Positions 7,155-16,433 of a DNA stretch of 64,000 nucleotides are shown piece by piece. Origin of the DNA: JBNJGT01 sp051819765 (lineage in GTDB: Archaea > Nanobdellota > Nanobdellia > Woesearchaeales > JACJVW01); assembly GCA_051819765.1 (NCBI GenBank), contig JBNJGT010000001.1, positions 1-64,000 on the forward strand. Reading direction: 5' to 3'. Numbering within the stretch: the stretch's first letter is position 1; each line of letters begins with the position of its first letter. The translations under genes were made by a program, and so were the position numbers. The notes under the pieces are model-generated. The model worked only from the letters and a program-made list of their open reading frames with translations. It did no database searches and had not been told where the DNA came from.

Positions 7155-9109
7155 TGCTTCATCCTCTTTGGACATCTCTTGCAGATGGGAAGGTCACCTT
7201 CGATGAGTGTGGTCATGAACTGGCGGTATGCTGGGGAATTCCAGATGGATTCGATGGATTGTTCCCTGATGTTTCCAAAGGTGTTGCGTATCATACGGCA
7301 GCCGATAGCGTTGCCTTCAGGGTCAATGCGCATGGTCGGATACACAAGATTCTTGCACACTCCATGGTTCCCTTTTTCCTTGTTTTCTCCTGTGCGTACC
7401 ATGAGCCGGGGTTCCTCCAGGATCGCCCGTAACCTGTCCTTGGTCTCTTTGATCTCTGATTCAGTGTATGCTTCATCAGGTATGATGGTGGTCTTGATGC
7501 CTTTTGACTTGAGCTCTTCCACCAGGTCTGTGAGCGGTTGGTCCATGTCAACTGCCGAGATCCTGATGTCGTTTGTTTTCAGTTCTTCGATGAAGTGCAT
7601 GGTCCTTTTGAATGATCCTGGTTGCCTGATTCTGTCATGCACGGTTTCCAGTCCATCCAGGGAGGTGCGTATCTGCTGAAATGGATACTCTTTGAGCCTA
7701 TCGATCATCTCCTGGGAAGTGAATCCGTTTGTCAGGAGGCGGATTTCGATGCCCTTTCCTGCAAGGCCCTCGATGAGTTCGATGATGTCGTCTTTTAACA
7801 GGCATTCCCCGCCGGTGATGGATACGGTCCGGATCCCGTCAATACAGCGGAGAAACTCTTCCGCAGGAATCTCACTGTAGGTGTTGCGGTATTCCTTTTG
7901 GTAGCACATGCTGCACTGTAGGTTGCAGCGCATGGTTGCCTCATATTCAATATGGAGTGGCTTGCTGTTGAACTTCTTTTCAAGGATCGATTGCCTGCTG
8001 AGGTCCTCGACGGTCTTTCTGATTGTCTGTGCGAGGGATGACATGCGTTGCAGGTCAGGCTTGACAGGCAGTTTGAGTTCGAGGGTCTGTGCGTGGAGCT
8101 TCTCAGTTGTGGGGAGGCAATCGCATCTGCACTTGTCTCCCTGAAAAAGAGGTTGCTGGTGGAGTGGAAGGTAGGGGTCTTCTTTGACGGGAACTCCCTG
8201 TTTTTTCAGTTCCATGAGCAGTGTCTTGGTGTCTATGTTATCGGTTCTGTTCTGAAGCCGGTAGGAATAGTAGGACCGAGCAGTGCAATACGGTGCTGAA
8301 TCCATCCCCTTCACAAAGGGAATCTCTTTTAGTTTCTTGGTCAGGTAGTCGGAGTTTTTGTTTTTGTACGCGTTCACCCGGTCAAATTTTCTCAACTGGG
8401 TCGCGGCGAGTGAAACTACCAGTGGGTGCGGCCTGTACTTGAAGCCCAACCCTGATCCATAGCTGTGATACTGTGTCTCCTCCAGCCTGCCCGGGTGGCC
8501 AAGGAAGATTGCGCGCTCGTAGACTGACCGGTGTCGTGTCGTAAGGATGCCCCCCTCACCACAAGACAACGGCTTGTTTTTTTGCATACTAAAGCAGGCA
8601 ACATCGCCGATTGACCCCACTTTCCTGTTCTTGTATTCGGTGCCGAAGGCATGGGAACAGTCCTCAATGACCCACAGTTTGTGTTCCCGGGCAATCGCCA
8701 ATATCCGGTCCATGTCACAGGGATGGCCCCAGGCGTGCACCACGGTTATGGCGCGGGTCTTTTCTGTTATCCTTTTTAGGATATCGTCAGGGTCGATACA
8801 GTAATCCTCGGTCACTTCGCAGAAGACAGGGATGGCATTGACATGGAACAGGGGTGATGCGGTGGCATGCCAGGTGTAGGAAGGTACCAGTACTTCGTCA
8901 TCCGTTGTGAGGCCGATGGCGAAATAGGCGGCATGCAGTGTTGAGGTCCCGCTGTTCTGGACCAGGGTATAGGGGGTTTGCAAGTATGCTGAGACCTGTT
9001 CTTCGAACTGTCCGATGATCCCGCTTCCATCCTTTATTGAAATGGATCGTGTGCTCAGCAGGTCAAGGACACCTTTTATGTCCTCACGGGTCAGTATGGG
9101 CCATCGCAT
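7151..9109 (-). CDS. Fusion: DegT/DnrJ/EryC1 aminotransferase plus radical SAM/SPASM enzyme
   Basis: A protein of about 652 residues. Residues 1-350 form a complete DegT/StrS PLP aminotransferase: SGTSTLHAAY phosphate-binding stretch, VIEDCSHAFG with the cofactor Asp, and SMQKNKPLSCGEGG, where Lys about 179 forms the aldimine. Residues about 385-652 are a radical SAM domain with CNLQCSMC, ITGGECL and C-terminal CKRC (SPASM-like). It could make an amino sugar and then act on it by radical chemistry, as separate DesI and DesII enzymes do for desosamine; that is a hypothesis. The minus-strand TATA at 9131-9140 predicts leaderless initiation at 9109 or 9112. Confidence 0.85.
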   Translation of the reverse strand: MRWPILTREDIKGVLDLLSTRSISIKDGSGIIGQFEEQVSAYLQTPYTLVQNSGTSTLHAAYFAIGLTTDDEVLVPSYTWHATASPLFHVNAIPVFCEVTEDYCIDPDDILKRITEKTRAITVVHAWGHPCDMDRILAIAREHKLWVIEDCSHAFGTEYKNRKVGSIGDVACFSMQKNKPLSCGEGGILTTRHRSVYERAIFLGHPGRLEETQYHSYGSGLGFKYRPHPLVVSLAATQLRKFDRVNAYKNKNSDYLTKKLKEIPFVKGMDSAPYCTARSYYSYRLQNRTDNIDTKTLLMELKKQGVPVKEDPYLPLHQQPLFQGDKCRCDCLPTTEKLHAQTLELKLPVKPDLQRMSSLAQTIRKTVEDLSRQSILEKKFNSKPLHIEYEATMRCNLQCSMCYQKEYRNTYSEIPAEEFLRCIDGIRTVSITGGECLLKDDIIELIEGLAGKGIEIRLLTNGFTSQEMIDRLKEYPFQQIRTSLDGLETVHDRIRQPGSFKRTMHFIEELKTNDIRISAVDMDQPLTDLVEELKSKGIKTTIIPDEAYTESEIKETKDRLRAILEEPRLMVRTGENKEKGNHGVCKNLVYPTMRIDPEGNAIGCRMIRNTFGNIREQSIESIWNSPAYRQFMTTLIEGDLPICKRCPKRMKQ

Positions 9110-9130
9110 CACTCCTGCTAAGAGCCTAGA

Positions 9131-9171
9131 TTTTATTAAACCTATCCTTTAATCAGTTAAAGCTTTAAATA
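9131..9171. promoter_or_regulatory. Divergent TATA boxes
   Basis: TTTTATTAA at 9131-9139 reads as TTAATAAAA on the minus strand, about 27 bp before the DegT-radical SAM start. CTTTAAATA at 9163-9171 is about 25 bp before the carbamoyltransferase ATG at 9192. Both fit leaderless transcription of the two operons. Confidence 0.65.
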
Positions 9172-9191
9172 CAGGGCGCTCACATGCTGGG

Positions 9192-10841
9192 ATGATTCTG
9201 GGTATCTGGGACGGGCATGATTCGGGCGCTGCGGTGGTCGGGGGCAACCGGATCGTTGCCGCAGTGAACGAGGAGCGATTCACCCGGCGAAAGCTTGAGG
9301 TGCTTTTTCCCAGGCATTCCATCGCCTATTGCCTCAGCCAGGTGCCTCGCGACGCACTCAAGGGTGTGGCCTATTCAACCACTGATTTCTCTTTGACCCT
9401 GACCCGTTGTTTTCCCCGGGTGAAGGATTCCTACTATCATGTGCGGCGTAAAGAGCGCAAGGCACGCTTCACGCACCTGAACCGGGAGATCCTGAACATG
9501 ACCGGGCGCCTGCGATCCAATGCATTCAATAGGTTTGTCTCGTCGCGTCTCATGCGGGATATTCTTGCCCGGCTTGATATTGATGTGCCCATCCATGTGG
9601 TGGACCACCATGAAGCCCATGCTGCCTCAGCGTACTATACCTCAGGGTTCGGGGATGCGATGGTTGTGACACTTGATGGGCTGGGTGATGGATTGAGCGG
9701 GACCATCAGCAGGGGACAGGGAGGGGTGCTGGAACGGGTGGCTCAGCTGAAGACCCGTGATTCCCTGGGCCTCTTTTACCAGGAGGTGACTTCATTGTTG
9801 GGGATGCGTATCCTTGAGGATGAGGGGAAGGTGATGGCACTTGCTGATCATGCAGGATCGTTGCGCTCAAATCCCATGCTCTCCTTTTTCTCTTGCGAGC
9901 ATGGGCGGTTGCGGGCGCGAGTCAGTCCATCTCGGCGCTATCATCGTCTGAATAAACTGTTGCAGTCAACGTCTCCTGAAGTCTTTGCCCGCATGGCACA
10001 GGAGACCCTGGAACACTTCTCAGCAGAGCTTGTCGGATACTATGCAGGCGGTCAGGTTGTCTGTTTTGCTGGTGGGCTCTTCTCGAACATTAAGAATAAT
10101 CGGCGCGTGCTTGAGGGTATCAACCCGTCGGATTGGCATATCTTCCCGCATATGGGTGATGGAGGACTTGCGGCAGGGGCAGCGCTTGCGGTTGCCGGGC
10201 GAACCGGAGCCCAGCCCGCAGCACTTGACTCGGTGAACCTGGGGCCGGCATTTTCAGATGAGCGAATCCGTGAGGCACTGTCCAGGACACCTGGCGTGAG
10301 TTGGGAGCAGACATCAGTTGTGCCGGTTGCAGCAGATGCCATCGCCAGGAAGGATATCGTTTTCTGGTTCCAGGGGGCTATGGAATACGGTCCGCGTGCA
10401 CTTGGCTCACGAAGCATCCTGGCCCATCCGGATGATCCGGCACTCAGGGATCGATTGAACTCCCGTATCAAAAGGCGGGAGTGGTACCAGCCGTTCTGTC
10501 CTTCAATCCTGGAGAGTGAGGCACGAGAGCTTTTTGAACCCTTTGGCAAACCGGATCCTTTCATGACGAATGCCTACCGCATCAGAAGGGCTGATGTCTT
10601 GCGGGGCGTGCGTGATAATGAGGGGACCTGTCGTCCACAGATGGTTATGGGTGAGGGGGTCTATGCGCAGCTTTTGGAAGCAGTGAAAGAGCGTACCGGC
10701 GTAGGAGCGGTCCTGAACACAAGCTTCAATATCCATGGTGAACCATTGGTGGCGACACCCGAGGATGCACTTGATGTTTTCCTGCGAACAGATGAGGGGA
10801 TATTGATCCTGGGGAATTATGTGGTGAAACGATGGATGTGA
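9192..10841 (+). CDS. Carbamoyltransferase (NodU/CmcH/TobZ family), first copy
   Basis: A 549-residue enzyme of the family that moves a carbamoyl group from carbamoyl phosphate, via carbamoyl-adenylate, to a sugar hydroxyl. Visible family marks are WDGHDSGAAVV near the start, VNEERFTRRK, the metal-site motif VDHHEAHAASAYY, MVVTLDGLGDG, FWFQGAMEYGPRALGSRSIL and the C-terminal NTSFNIHGEPLV. Length is normal. It opens a three-gene operon with a GT-C-like protein (10-bp overlap) and a B12-type radical SAM protein. It likely carbamoylates a sugar of the surface glycan. A second copy is at 27298-28983. Confidence 0.9.
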   Translation: MILGIWDGHDSGAAVVGGNRIVAAVNEERFTRRKLEVLFPRHSIAYCLSQVPRDALKGVAYSTTDFSLTLTRCFPRVKDSYYHVRRKERKARFTHLNREILNMTGRLRSNAFNRFVSSRLMRDILARLDIDVPIHVVDHHEAHAASAYYTSGFGDAMVVTLDGLGDGLSGTISRGQGGVLERVAQLKTRDSLGLFYQEVTSLLGMRILEDEGKVMALADHAGSLRSNPMLSFFSCEHGRLRARVSPSRRYHRLNKLLQSTSPEVFARMAQETLEHFSAELVGYYAGGQVVCFAGGLFSNIKNNRRVLEGINPSDWHIFPHMGDGGLAAGAALAVAGRTGAQPAALDSVNLGPAFSDERIREALSRTPGVSWEQTSVVPVAADAIARKDIVFWFQGAMEYGPRALGSRSILAHPDDPALRDRLNSRIKRREWYQPFCPSILESEARELFEPFGKPDPFMTNAYRIRRADVLRGVRDNEGTCRPQMVMGEGVYAQLLEAVKERTGVGAVLNTSFNIHGEPLVATPEDALDVFLRTDEGILILGNYVVKRWM

Positions 10842-12484
10842 TATTGTTCTTGCTCATGATGGTTCCGGGGTACCTTGCGGCGCGCATCCTTTTTCCTCAT
10901 GACCAGACGTATGTGCGTGTTGCTGTGACCGTGGGGTCTGCGCTTTTTTTGCTTCCTGTGATTATATTCTTTTTCGCCTGGGTGCTTGACATCCTTATCT
11001 CTGGGGCGTTGATCGCCTTTGTATGTGTAGGAATGACAATCCCGCTTGTGCTCATGTCTGGTGGGAGGCCCAGATTTACTTTGAATAGAGTGTTTATGGT
11101 TGTTTGTATCCTGATCTTTGGTGCGCACTTCCTGACCTATGCGGGTCCGGCACAGGATTATTGGAGCACCTATATTGTTGCCGGAAGCATGTTCATGGCA
11201 GGTGACCCGGTCACCTTTCTTGATATCGACGGGAACGAACTCTATGCGTATTCGCTCGGAGACAGCATCAGGGAGAACATGATCGATGACTCCTATGGGA
11301 TCATCACCAAGGACCAGCGGATCGGCGCATCCATTGTCTATGCACCCTATTACGTGATGTTTGGTTTGGGGGGATTCCGTATCATGCATGCATTGTCGAT
11401 TGTCATAGCCTTCTGCTGCGTGTATGCATTCATCCGGTCGCTTGGGAAGCCCCGGCTGTACGCATACCTGGGCGGGCTCATCGTGGCATTGAATCCCTTG
11501 CTCTTTTATTTCAACCGGCCAAACGCCAATGTGCTGGCCATGACTCTTGTGGCCATAATTTTGTTCTTGCTGGTGCGGCGTCTTTTTTTTGTAGGAGGGT
11601 GCTTTTTGGGTGCACTGGGGGGTGTGCGTAATGTGGCTCTCCTCTTGGTCCCGGGATTCGCGTATCTCATTCTTACGTATCGTGGACGGTTTCGTAAACT
11701 GATGCTTTTTGCAGTGGGGGCTTTGCTTTTTGTCCTACCGGTCCTCCTGTGGAAGTCATTTGCGTTCGGCGATATGCTTGCGCATCCAAGCCAATACGAG
11801 GGTCTTGAGGGACATCGTCCAGAATTTGGACATTCCCTCCTGGGGTATGAGTTCTCTTTCAACGGGATGTTCAATTATCCATTACATGACCGTGTTGTGC
11901 GTACACCACATTTTCCGTTCCCCAATTTTTTGACCATGCCCCTGTTGGTGCTCAAATCACTTGGCCTCCTCTTGTTTGGGTTGTTTGCTGTAGGACTTGT
12001 GACAAACAAGCGATGGTGGGCGTTGGTGATGTTTCTTCCATTCTTTTTGTTTCTCATGGTGCAGGAGAATTGGGAGGAGCTCAAATCAAGCTTTGTGCTC
12101 ATGTTACTTCCCTTGGTAGCTTATTTTTGTGTGGTGGGGCTCTTGGGTTTAGTACGCTCCCGGGGTGCCCGCTATTGGTACGGTGCTATCCTGGCAGGGG
12201 TCATTGTCTTTGTCCTTATGCTGCATCAGTACCAGGCGCCTCTTGATGACCGGTGGTATGAGCGCTTTCCGCATTCGGCTGAAGGTATGGGGCTTGCACA
12301 CGATGACCGGCTCAGCTGGGAATACTTTTATACCAATGAGACACTGCGGGAACATGAACGCATGCGTGCCTTGTATCTTGACCTATCGCCTGCTCCGGCG
12401 TTCTATTCAAGACCCTCACTCAATCTGGACTACACTGGCGCGCGTAACCTGACAACGCTCGAGATCTGGAATTATATCTATTAA
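10832..12484 (+). CDS. Polytopic GT-C-like membrane protein
   Basis: A 550-residue protein with about ten hydrophobic segments and a soluble C-terminal tail of about 70 residues. The long loop after the first membrane segments carries AQDYWSTY and an Asp-rich stretch, as in lipid-linked-sugar-dependent GT-C transferases (PMT/ArnT-like), but no motif is diagnostic. It resembles the 652-residue protein at 17402-19360: HSLLGYEF against HSILGLKF, MVQENWEELKSSF against MVNENWVDPKTTF. The start overlaps the carbamoyltransferase gene by 10 bp. Confidence 0.75.
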   Translation: MDVILFLLMMVPGYLAARILFPHDQTYVRVAVTVGSALFLLPVIIFFFAWVLDILISGALIAFVCVGMTIPLVLMSGGRPRFTLNRVFMVVCILIFGAHFLTYAGPAQDYWSTYIVAGSMFMAGDPVTFLDIDGNELYAYSLGDSIRENMIDDSYGIITKDQRIGASIVYAPYYVMFGLGGFRIMHALSIVIAFCCVYAFIRSLGKPRLYAYLGGLIVALNPLLFYFNRPNANVLAMTLVAIILFLLVRRLFFVGGCFLGALGGVRNVALLLVPGFAYLILTYRGRFRKLMLFAVGALLFVLPVLLWKSFAFGDMLAHPSQYEGLEGHRPEFGHSLLGYEFSFNGMFNYPLHDRVVRTPHFPFPNFLTMPLLVLKSLGLLLFGLFAVGLVTNKRWWALVMFLPFFLFLMVQENWEELKSSFVLMLLPLVAYFCVVGLLGLVRSRGARYWYGAILAGVIVFVLMLHQYQAPLDDRWYERFPHSAEGMGLAHDDRLSWEYFYTNETLREHERMRALYLDLSPAPAFYSRPSLNLDYTGARNLTTLEIWNYIY

Positions 12485-12485
12485 C

Positions 12486-13844
12486 ATGCTGTTCTCAAAC
12501 TTTTACCATCAAAAGGACTCAGAACATATGTCTCTTGTGTCACGGGTGCCACCACTAGACCTTCTGTATTGCCGTGAAATGGTTGGCAAGGGCCATATCC
12601 TAGATGCTAATAACCTACGACTGTCGGCGCAAGAACATGCAGGGGTAATTAACGAGTTCAGACCATCAGTTGTATTCTTCAGCCTTGATGTGTGCTCACT
12701 TCTACAGGCCCGGTTGGTTGTTCCTTTGCTTGAGCGTAGGTCTATGGTGGTGGTCATGCTTGGCATGCTACCCACAACAAAACCGAAGACCATATTTGAT
12801 GAAGATCTTGCGGATGTGGTCATCCGTGGAGAACCGGAGTCGGTGATTGCACAACTTGTCACATTGTTCGAATCTTCTAAAGATGAAACCCTCGCGCGTA
12901 TCAAAGGCTCGTCGTTACAGGGTGTGGGTGTCCCTGGCCGGATCGGGAAAGAGGCGTCCCTGGTTCAAGATCTTGATACGCTTCCCATACCGGACCGTCG
13001 CCAGGACCATGTCTTTGGGACTTATTGCTATGAGAATCCCTTCTCCCGGCGCATAACCGTCATCAGGGCTCATCGGGGGTGCCCATACCAGTGCGTGTAC
13101 TGCGATGCGCGAAAGCTCTACGGTGCATCTCTTCGCATGCGGTCTGTCTCTCATGTCATTGAGGAGGTACGTCATTGCGTAGAGGCGGGAATCAGGTTCA
13201 TATCATTCCTCGATCATACCTTTACACTGGATCGGGACTGGACATCTGAGTTCTGCAGCCGCATGATACAGTCAGGATTGTATCGGCGTGTCAGCTGGAT
13301 CGCTATGACGCGCACCGATTGCGTAGACCGTTCGCTCTTGAAACAGATGGGGCGGGCAGGGTGCGTCATGCTTGGCTATGGGCTGGAACGGCCCTCGCAG
13401 GCTGAATTGGACCGCATCAGGAAAGGAAGGGGTAACCGGGTGGTGCCTGTGCTTTTGGATACCCGTGCTGCGGGGATACTCACCATGGGCTACTTCATGA
13501 TGGGATTTCCAGGAGAAAGCTATGCACCGCTCAGGCAGTTCATCATGCGTTTGCCCCTTGATTTCGTCCAGGTCTCTTTTGTGACACCCTTGCCGGGAAC
13601 GACGCTCTTTGAAGGCTTTGAAGGTGACCTTTCTGACCTTCGATTCCTGCAGGAACCGGTGCTTGCTGATGATGCACATGTTGCCCGTCGTCAACGAAAG
13701 CTTATCTTCATATCATTTTATCTTGCTCCCGTGCGTGGGGCTTTGCGGTTATGGCGGCTCCTCAGGCACAAACGGGTCTCCCGGATGCAGGTCAGCCGGT
13801 ATGCGTTCCGTCAGTTCTGCCGTCTCATCTGTTCAAGGGATTGA
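12486..13844 (+). CDS. B12-binding-type radical SAM protein
   Basis: A 452-residue protein with the layout of cobalamin-dependent radical SAM enzymes. Residues 1-120 resemble a B12-binding Rossmann domain (PPLDLLYCREMVGKGH, RPSVVFFSLDV). The radical SAM domain has RGCPYQCVYC and FLDHTFTLD, with a conserved later motif YFMMGFPGE. Members methylate unactivated carbons or rearrange substrates. The B12 ligand motif DxHxxG is not evident, so cobalamin use is uncertain. The start lies 1 bp after the GT-C gene. The end overlaps a small minus-strand gene by 34 bp. Confidence 0.82.
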   Translation: MLFSNFYHQKDSEHMSLVSRVPPLDLLYCREMVGKGHILDANNLRLSAQEHAGVINEFRPSVVFFSLDVCSLLQARLVVPLLERRSMVVVMLGMLPTTKPKTIFDEDLADVVIRGEPESVIAQLVTLFESSKDETLARIKGSSLQGVGVPGRIGKEASLVQDLDTLPIPDRRQDHVFGTYCYENPFSRRITVIRAHRGCPYQCVYCDARKLYGASLRMRSVSHVIEEVRHCVEAGIRFISFLDHTFTLDRDWTSEFCSRMIQSGLYRRVSWIAMTRTDCVDRSLLKQMGRAGCVMLGYGLERPSQAELDRIRKGRGNRVVPVLLDTRAAGILTMGYFMMGFPGESYAPLRQFIMRLPLDFVQVSFVTPLPGTTLFEGFEGDLSDLRFLQEPVLADDAHVARRQRKLIFISFYLAPVRGALRLWRLLRHKRVSRMQVSRYAFRQFCRLICSRD

Positions 13845-13957
13845 TGGTAGTATCGCTTATGCACCGCGTGGATCTTTTTGTAGTCATCAGAGCCTTTTGA
13901 GATCATCCAGGTCAGGAAGAGAAAGAACCGGTTGAGGAGCCTGAAGAGAAGTCTCAT
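13811..13957 (-). CDS. Small membrane protein coupled to PP-loop ATPase
   Basis: A 48-residue protein, MRLLFRLLNRFFLFLTWMI followed by a basic soluble tail. Its ATG overlaps the stop of the PP-loop ATPase gene by 4 bp (ATGA), which supports it being real, and it fills the space before the convergent radical SAM gene. Function unknown. Confidence 0.5.
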   Translation of the reverse strand: MRLLFRLLNRFFLFLTWMISKGSDDYKKIHAVHKRYYHQSLEQMRRQN

Positions 13958-14610
13958 CTGATCAACCTCTGTATCTGTGTTTCTTTTTCCTTGAAGAAAG
14001 CCTCTATCTTTTCTGGATCGTGAGAAGGCCTTATATTGCACAGGATGTATGGTGCATAGTAGAGTTCGCCGGGGATGCATTTTGGTTGGATGCCCATGTT
14101 GCGGTTGAAAATCTGGATGCCTAACCTAAACCCTTTTTTTTGCAGGAAATCTTTCTTTTGTTCCCGGGAAATCTTGTAGGCGGGGGAACTGAATGTGATG
14201 GAGTGTGCTGCGTATAGCTCCTTTATGAGGTTGTGGGCTGTAGTGCTTTGCTCGACCATCTCAGCGGTATCGGCGGCAGAGCCATCATATACCTGTTTGA
14301 TGTTGTACATGCGGCAATGGTTTATGGTCCGTATGTGCATTGCCAGTTTGCAGGAAAGACACCAGGCGAAGGCGGGATAGTCGGTGCAGTCTTTGAGGTA
14401 TAGGGTCCTGAACAATGATTTGATGGAGAGGGGATGGTGAGTGAACTGGCCGTGTCTTTTCAGTTCATGATAGCGTTTTCTTGCCCGGTTGAAAAAGAAC
14501 TGGCCATAGCCGTTGCGGTAGGTAAGCAAATGAACGTCGGTTTCTTTTCCCACCAAGAGGGCGGTATAGGTCGAATCGATTCCGCCGGAGAACAGCAGGG
14601 CAGTTTCCAT
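13954..14610 (-). CDS. PP-loop ATP pyrophosphatase family protein
   Basis: A 218-residue protein starting METALLFSGGIDSTYTALL; SGGIDST is the PP-loop that binds ATP for adenylation in QueC, asparagine synthetase and tRNA thiolation enzymes. A CLSC pair at mid-protein resembles the zinc or sulfur-handling cysteines of QueC-like proteins. I start it at 14610 because a TATA box (14632-14640) is centred 26 bp upstream; the longer reading frame to 14808 runs through that promoter. In this island it could activate a carboxylate for amidation or sulfur transfer. Substrate unknown. Confidence 0.8.
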   Translation of the reverse strand: METALLFSGGIDSTYTALLVGKETDVHLLTYRNGYGQFFFNRARKRYHELKRHGQFTHHPLSIKSLFRTLYLKDCTDYPAFAWCLSCKLAMHIRTINHCRMYNIKQVYDGSAADTAEMVEQSTTAHNLIKELYAAHSITFSSPAYKISREQKKDFLQKKGFRLGIQIFNRNMGIQPKCIPGELYYAPYILCNIRPSHDPEKIEAFFKEKETQIQRLIR

Positions 14611-14631
14611 GGTAAAAACGTTTAAACCAAA

Positions 14632-14768
14632 TTTTAAATAGGTATGGGTTATCAGGGGTTTTAAGACATGCAGCTTTTCTATATTTCTGATAGCGATAGT
14701 AGGGCCTGCCATCTGATCCTTAAAGGGAGCGTCATGTGAAGCGATTGGCGTATCGGATGATTTAAAAA
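14632..14768. promoter_or_regulatory. Divergent promoters of PP-loop and radical SAM operons
   Basis: TTTTAAATA (14632-14640) serves the minus-strand PP-loop gene. ATTTAAAAAT (about 14760-14769) is centred 27 bp before the ATG at 14792. The sequence between them shows no gene I can support. Confidence 0.6.
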
Positions 14769-14791
14769 TCAGGAGCACTTTTCCTGGACGC

Positions 14792-15778
14792 ATGATCATG
14801 CGGAACATGAGGTCAGGGTGCCAGGTGCTTGGGTACCAGCTATTTCATAGACGAGCTCCCCTGAAGATCAATTTTATCTCGACCTATCGTTGCAATGGCA
14901 GGTGCGTATATTGTGATATCGATTCCTGCCAACACCAGCAAGAGCTTACAACCGCCCAGGCACAGGACATGATCAGGTCTTTTCGTTCCCTTGGTGCACA
15001 GCATATCACATTTATCGGGGGTGAGCCCCTTCTCCGTGAAGATCTGGGGGAGCTTGTTTCCTATGCCAAGAGGCTCAAGATGCTTACCACCATCAGTTCA
15101 AATGCATTACTGTTTGCTGATGCTTCTTGGCTGCGGCATCTGGACCTTTTCATCTGTTGCCTCAATGGTCCGGAGGATGTGCACGATGCGACCCGGGGAA
15201 AGGGCAGCTATCAGAAGGCAATGCAGGTACTCTCAACATCTCATGGAAGATTTGCTACCATGATCCTGACACAGCAGAATATCAATTATATGGACTTTGT
15301 GCTGTCAAAAGCAAAAGAGCTTTCTTTCTGGGTCAATTTCCAGCCGGTCTTCTACAATGAGCTTGCAAAAGCGGATGCAAAGGATTTGGATGGCATCATC
15401 CTCTCCACTCACCAGGTGAAGGAGGCTTTCTCGTACATCAAACGACGGAAACGGGCAGGTGATCCCATCGTCAATTCTCCATCAGCAATCAGACACTTTG
15501 CAGAACGGGGGTTTGCCAGGTTTGGACGCTGTCATCATGGAGGCTTGTCTGTGACTGTTGACCCCTCGGGCAATCTGTACCAGTGCTATAAGTTCGTGAA
15601 TGGGACCGGCGTCAACGGAGCGGCACAGGGATGGAAGGAAGCGTACCAATCAATGCCGATGCACCCGTGTACAGATTGTCATTATGGCTGCCACATCGAG
15701 GATAACCTCTTGTTCAATCTTGATCCTGGATCAATACTCAACCTGCTTAAGCTGGGGAGGATATTTACGGATGGATAG
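14792..15778 (+). CDS. Radical SAM/SPASM-like protein
   Basis: A 328-residue radical SAM enzyme: YRCNGRCVYC supplies the three cluster cysteines, HITFIGGEPLLRE is the GGEP motif, and GRCHHGGLSVTVDPSGNLYQCY plus CTDCHYGC near the end fit an auxiliary-cluster SPASM/twitch region. It opens a three-gene operon with a methyltransferase (8-bp overlap) and another radical SAM protein. The TATA spacing puts the transcript start on the first ATG. Substrate unknown; a glycan precursor is likely given the neighbours. Confidence 0.85.
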   Translation: MIMRNMRSGCQVLGYQLFHRRAPLKINFISTYRCNGRCVYCDIDSCQHQQELTTAQAQDMIRSFRSLGAQHITFIGGEPLLREDLGELVSYAKRLKMLTTISSNALLFADASWLRHLDLFICCLNGPEDVHDATRGKGSYQKAMQVLSTSHGRFATMILTQQNINYMDFVLSKAKELSFWVNFQPVFYNELAKADAKDLDGIILSTHQVKEAFSYIKRRKRAGDPIVNSPSAIRHFAERGFARFGRCHHGGLSVTVDPSGNLYQCYKFVNGTGVNGAAQGWKEAYQSMPMHPCTDCHYGCHIEDNLLFNLDPGSILNLLKLGRIFTDG

Positions 15779-16433
15779 CGCTGAAATCACCAATCTGAAG
15801 AACATATCCCGGCAGTCAAATTACATCGCATGGGTCTATGATACCATCGCGCCCTATCTGCGGGGTTCGATCCTTGAGGTGGGTGCAGGTGTTGGCGCCT
15901 TGACCAGCCGTATGGAACGAGATGGCCATACAGTGGTTCCTGTAGATAAACGCCGGTATGATGCGTGCATGTGTGCTGCGGGGGTAAAAAACATCGACAT
16001 AACGAGGGATGTTACGACCCTTGGTACGTTCGATAGTGTTGTCTGTCTCAATGTCCTTGAGCATATACAGGACGATATGGTTGCTTTGCGTAATATGGAA
16101 TCCCTCATGCGGCCTGGGGGGTCTATGATTCTTATGGTCCCCTTATACCCGCATATCTATGGCTGTATTGACCGGGCAAATAATCATTATCGCAGGTATT
16201 GTCTGAAAGGCATTGTTGCGAAGTGCAGGAAGACAGGGTTACGCGTGACCACAGTCAGGCGTATGAATCTTATTGGTCTTTTGGCCTGGATATACCTGAA
16301 TGCACGAGGCAATCGAGTGCATGATGAAGGTGAGTTGAGACGGTTCGATCGTATGATCCCTCTGATCCGGCGGTGTGAATCAGTAGTCCCTCTTCCCTGG
16401 GGGTTGTCAGGTGTGGTGGTGGCAGAAAAATGA
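15771..16433 (+). CDS. Class I SAM-dependent methyltransferase
   Basis: A 220-residue enzyme with the SAM-binding motif ILEVGAGVGALTSRM, VVPVDKRRYDA as the acidic-loop region and VVCLNVLEHIQDD as the post-II motif, the type seen in small-molecule and sugar methyltransferases. The ATG at 15771 is preferred: it starts the folded domain and overlaps the upstream gene by 8 bp, while the longer frame upstream lies in the other reading frame of the radical SAM gene. It probably methylates a sugar or lipid-linked intermediate. Confidence 0.85.
   Translation: MDSAEITNLKNISRQSNYIAWVYDTIAPYLRGSILEVGAGVGALTSRMERDGHTVVPVDKRRYDACMCAAGVKNIDITRDVTTLGTFDSVVCLNVLEHIQDDMVALRNMESLMRPGGSMILMVPLYPHIYGCIDRANNHYRRYCLKGIVAKCRKTGLRVTTVRRMNLIGLLAWIYLNARGNRVHDEGELRRFDRMIPLIRRCESVVPLPWGLSGVVVAEK

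Noticed and set aside
14611..14808. Extended N-terminus of the PP-loop ATPase
   Set aside because: It runs across the TATA boxes of both divergent genes, and the family begins at the SGGIDST-proximal Met.
15600..15770. Extended N-terminus of the methyltransferase
   Set aside because: This part only reads another frame of the upstream radical SAM gene and adds no domain; the start at 15771 fits the fold and overlap.
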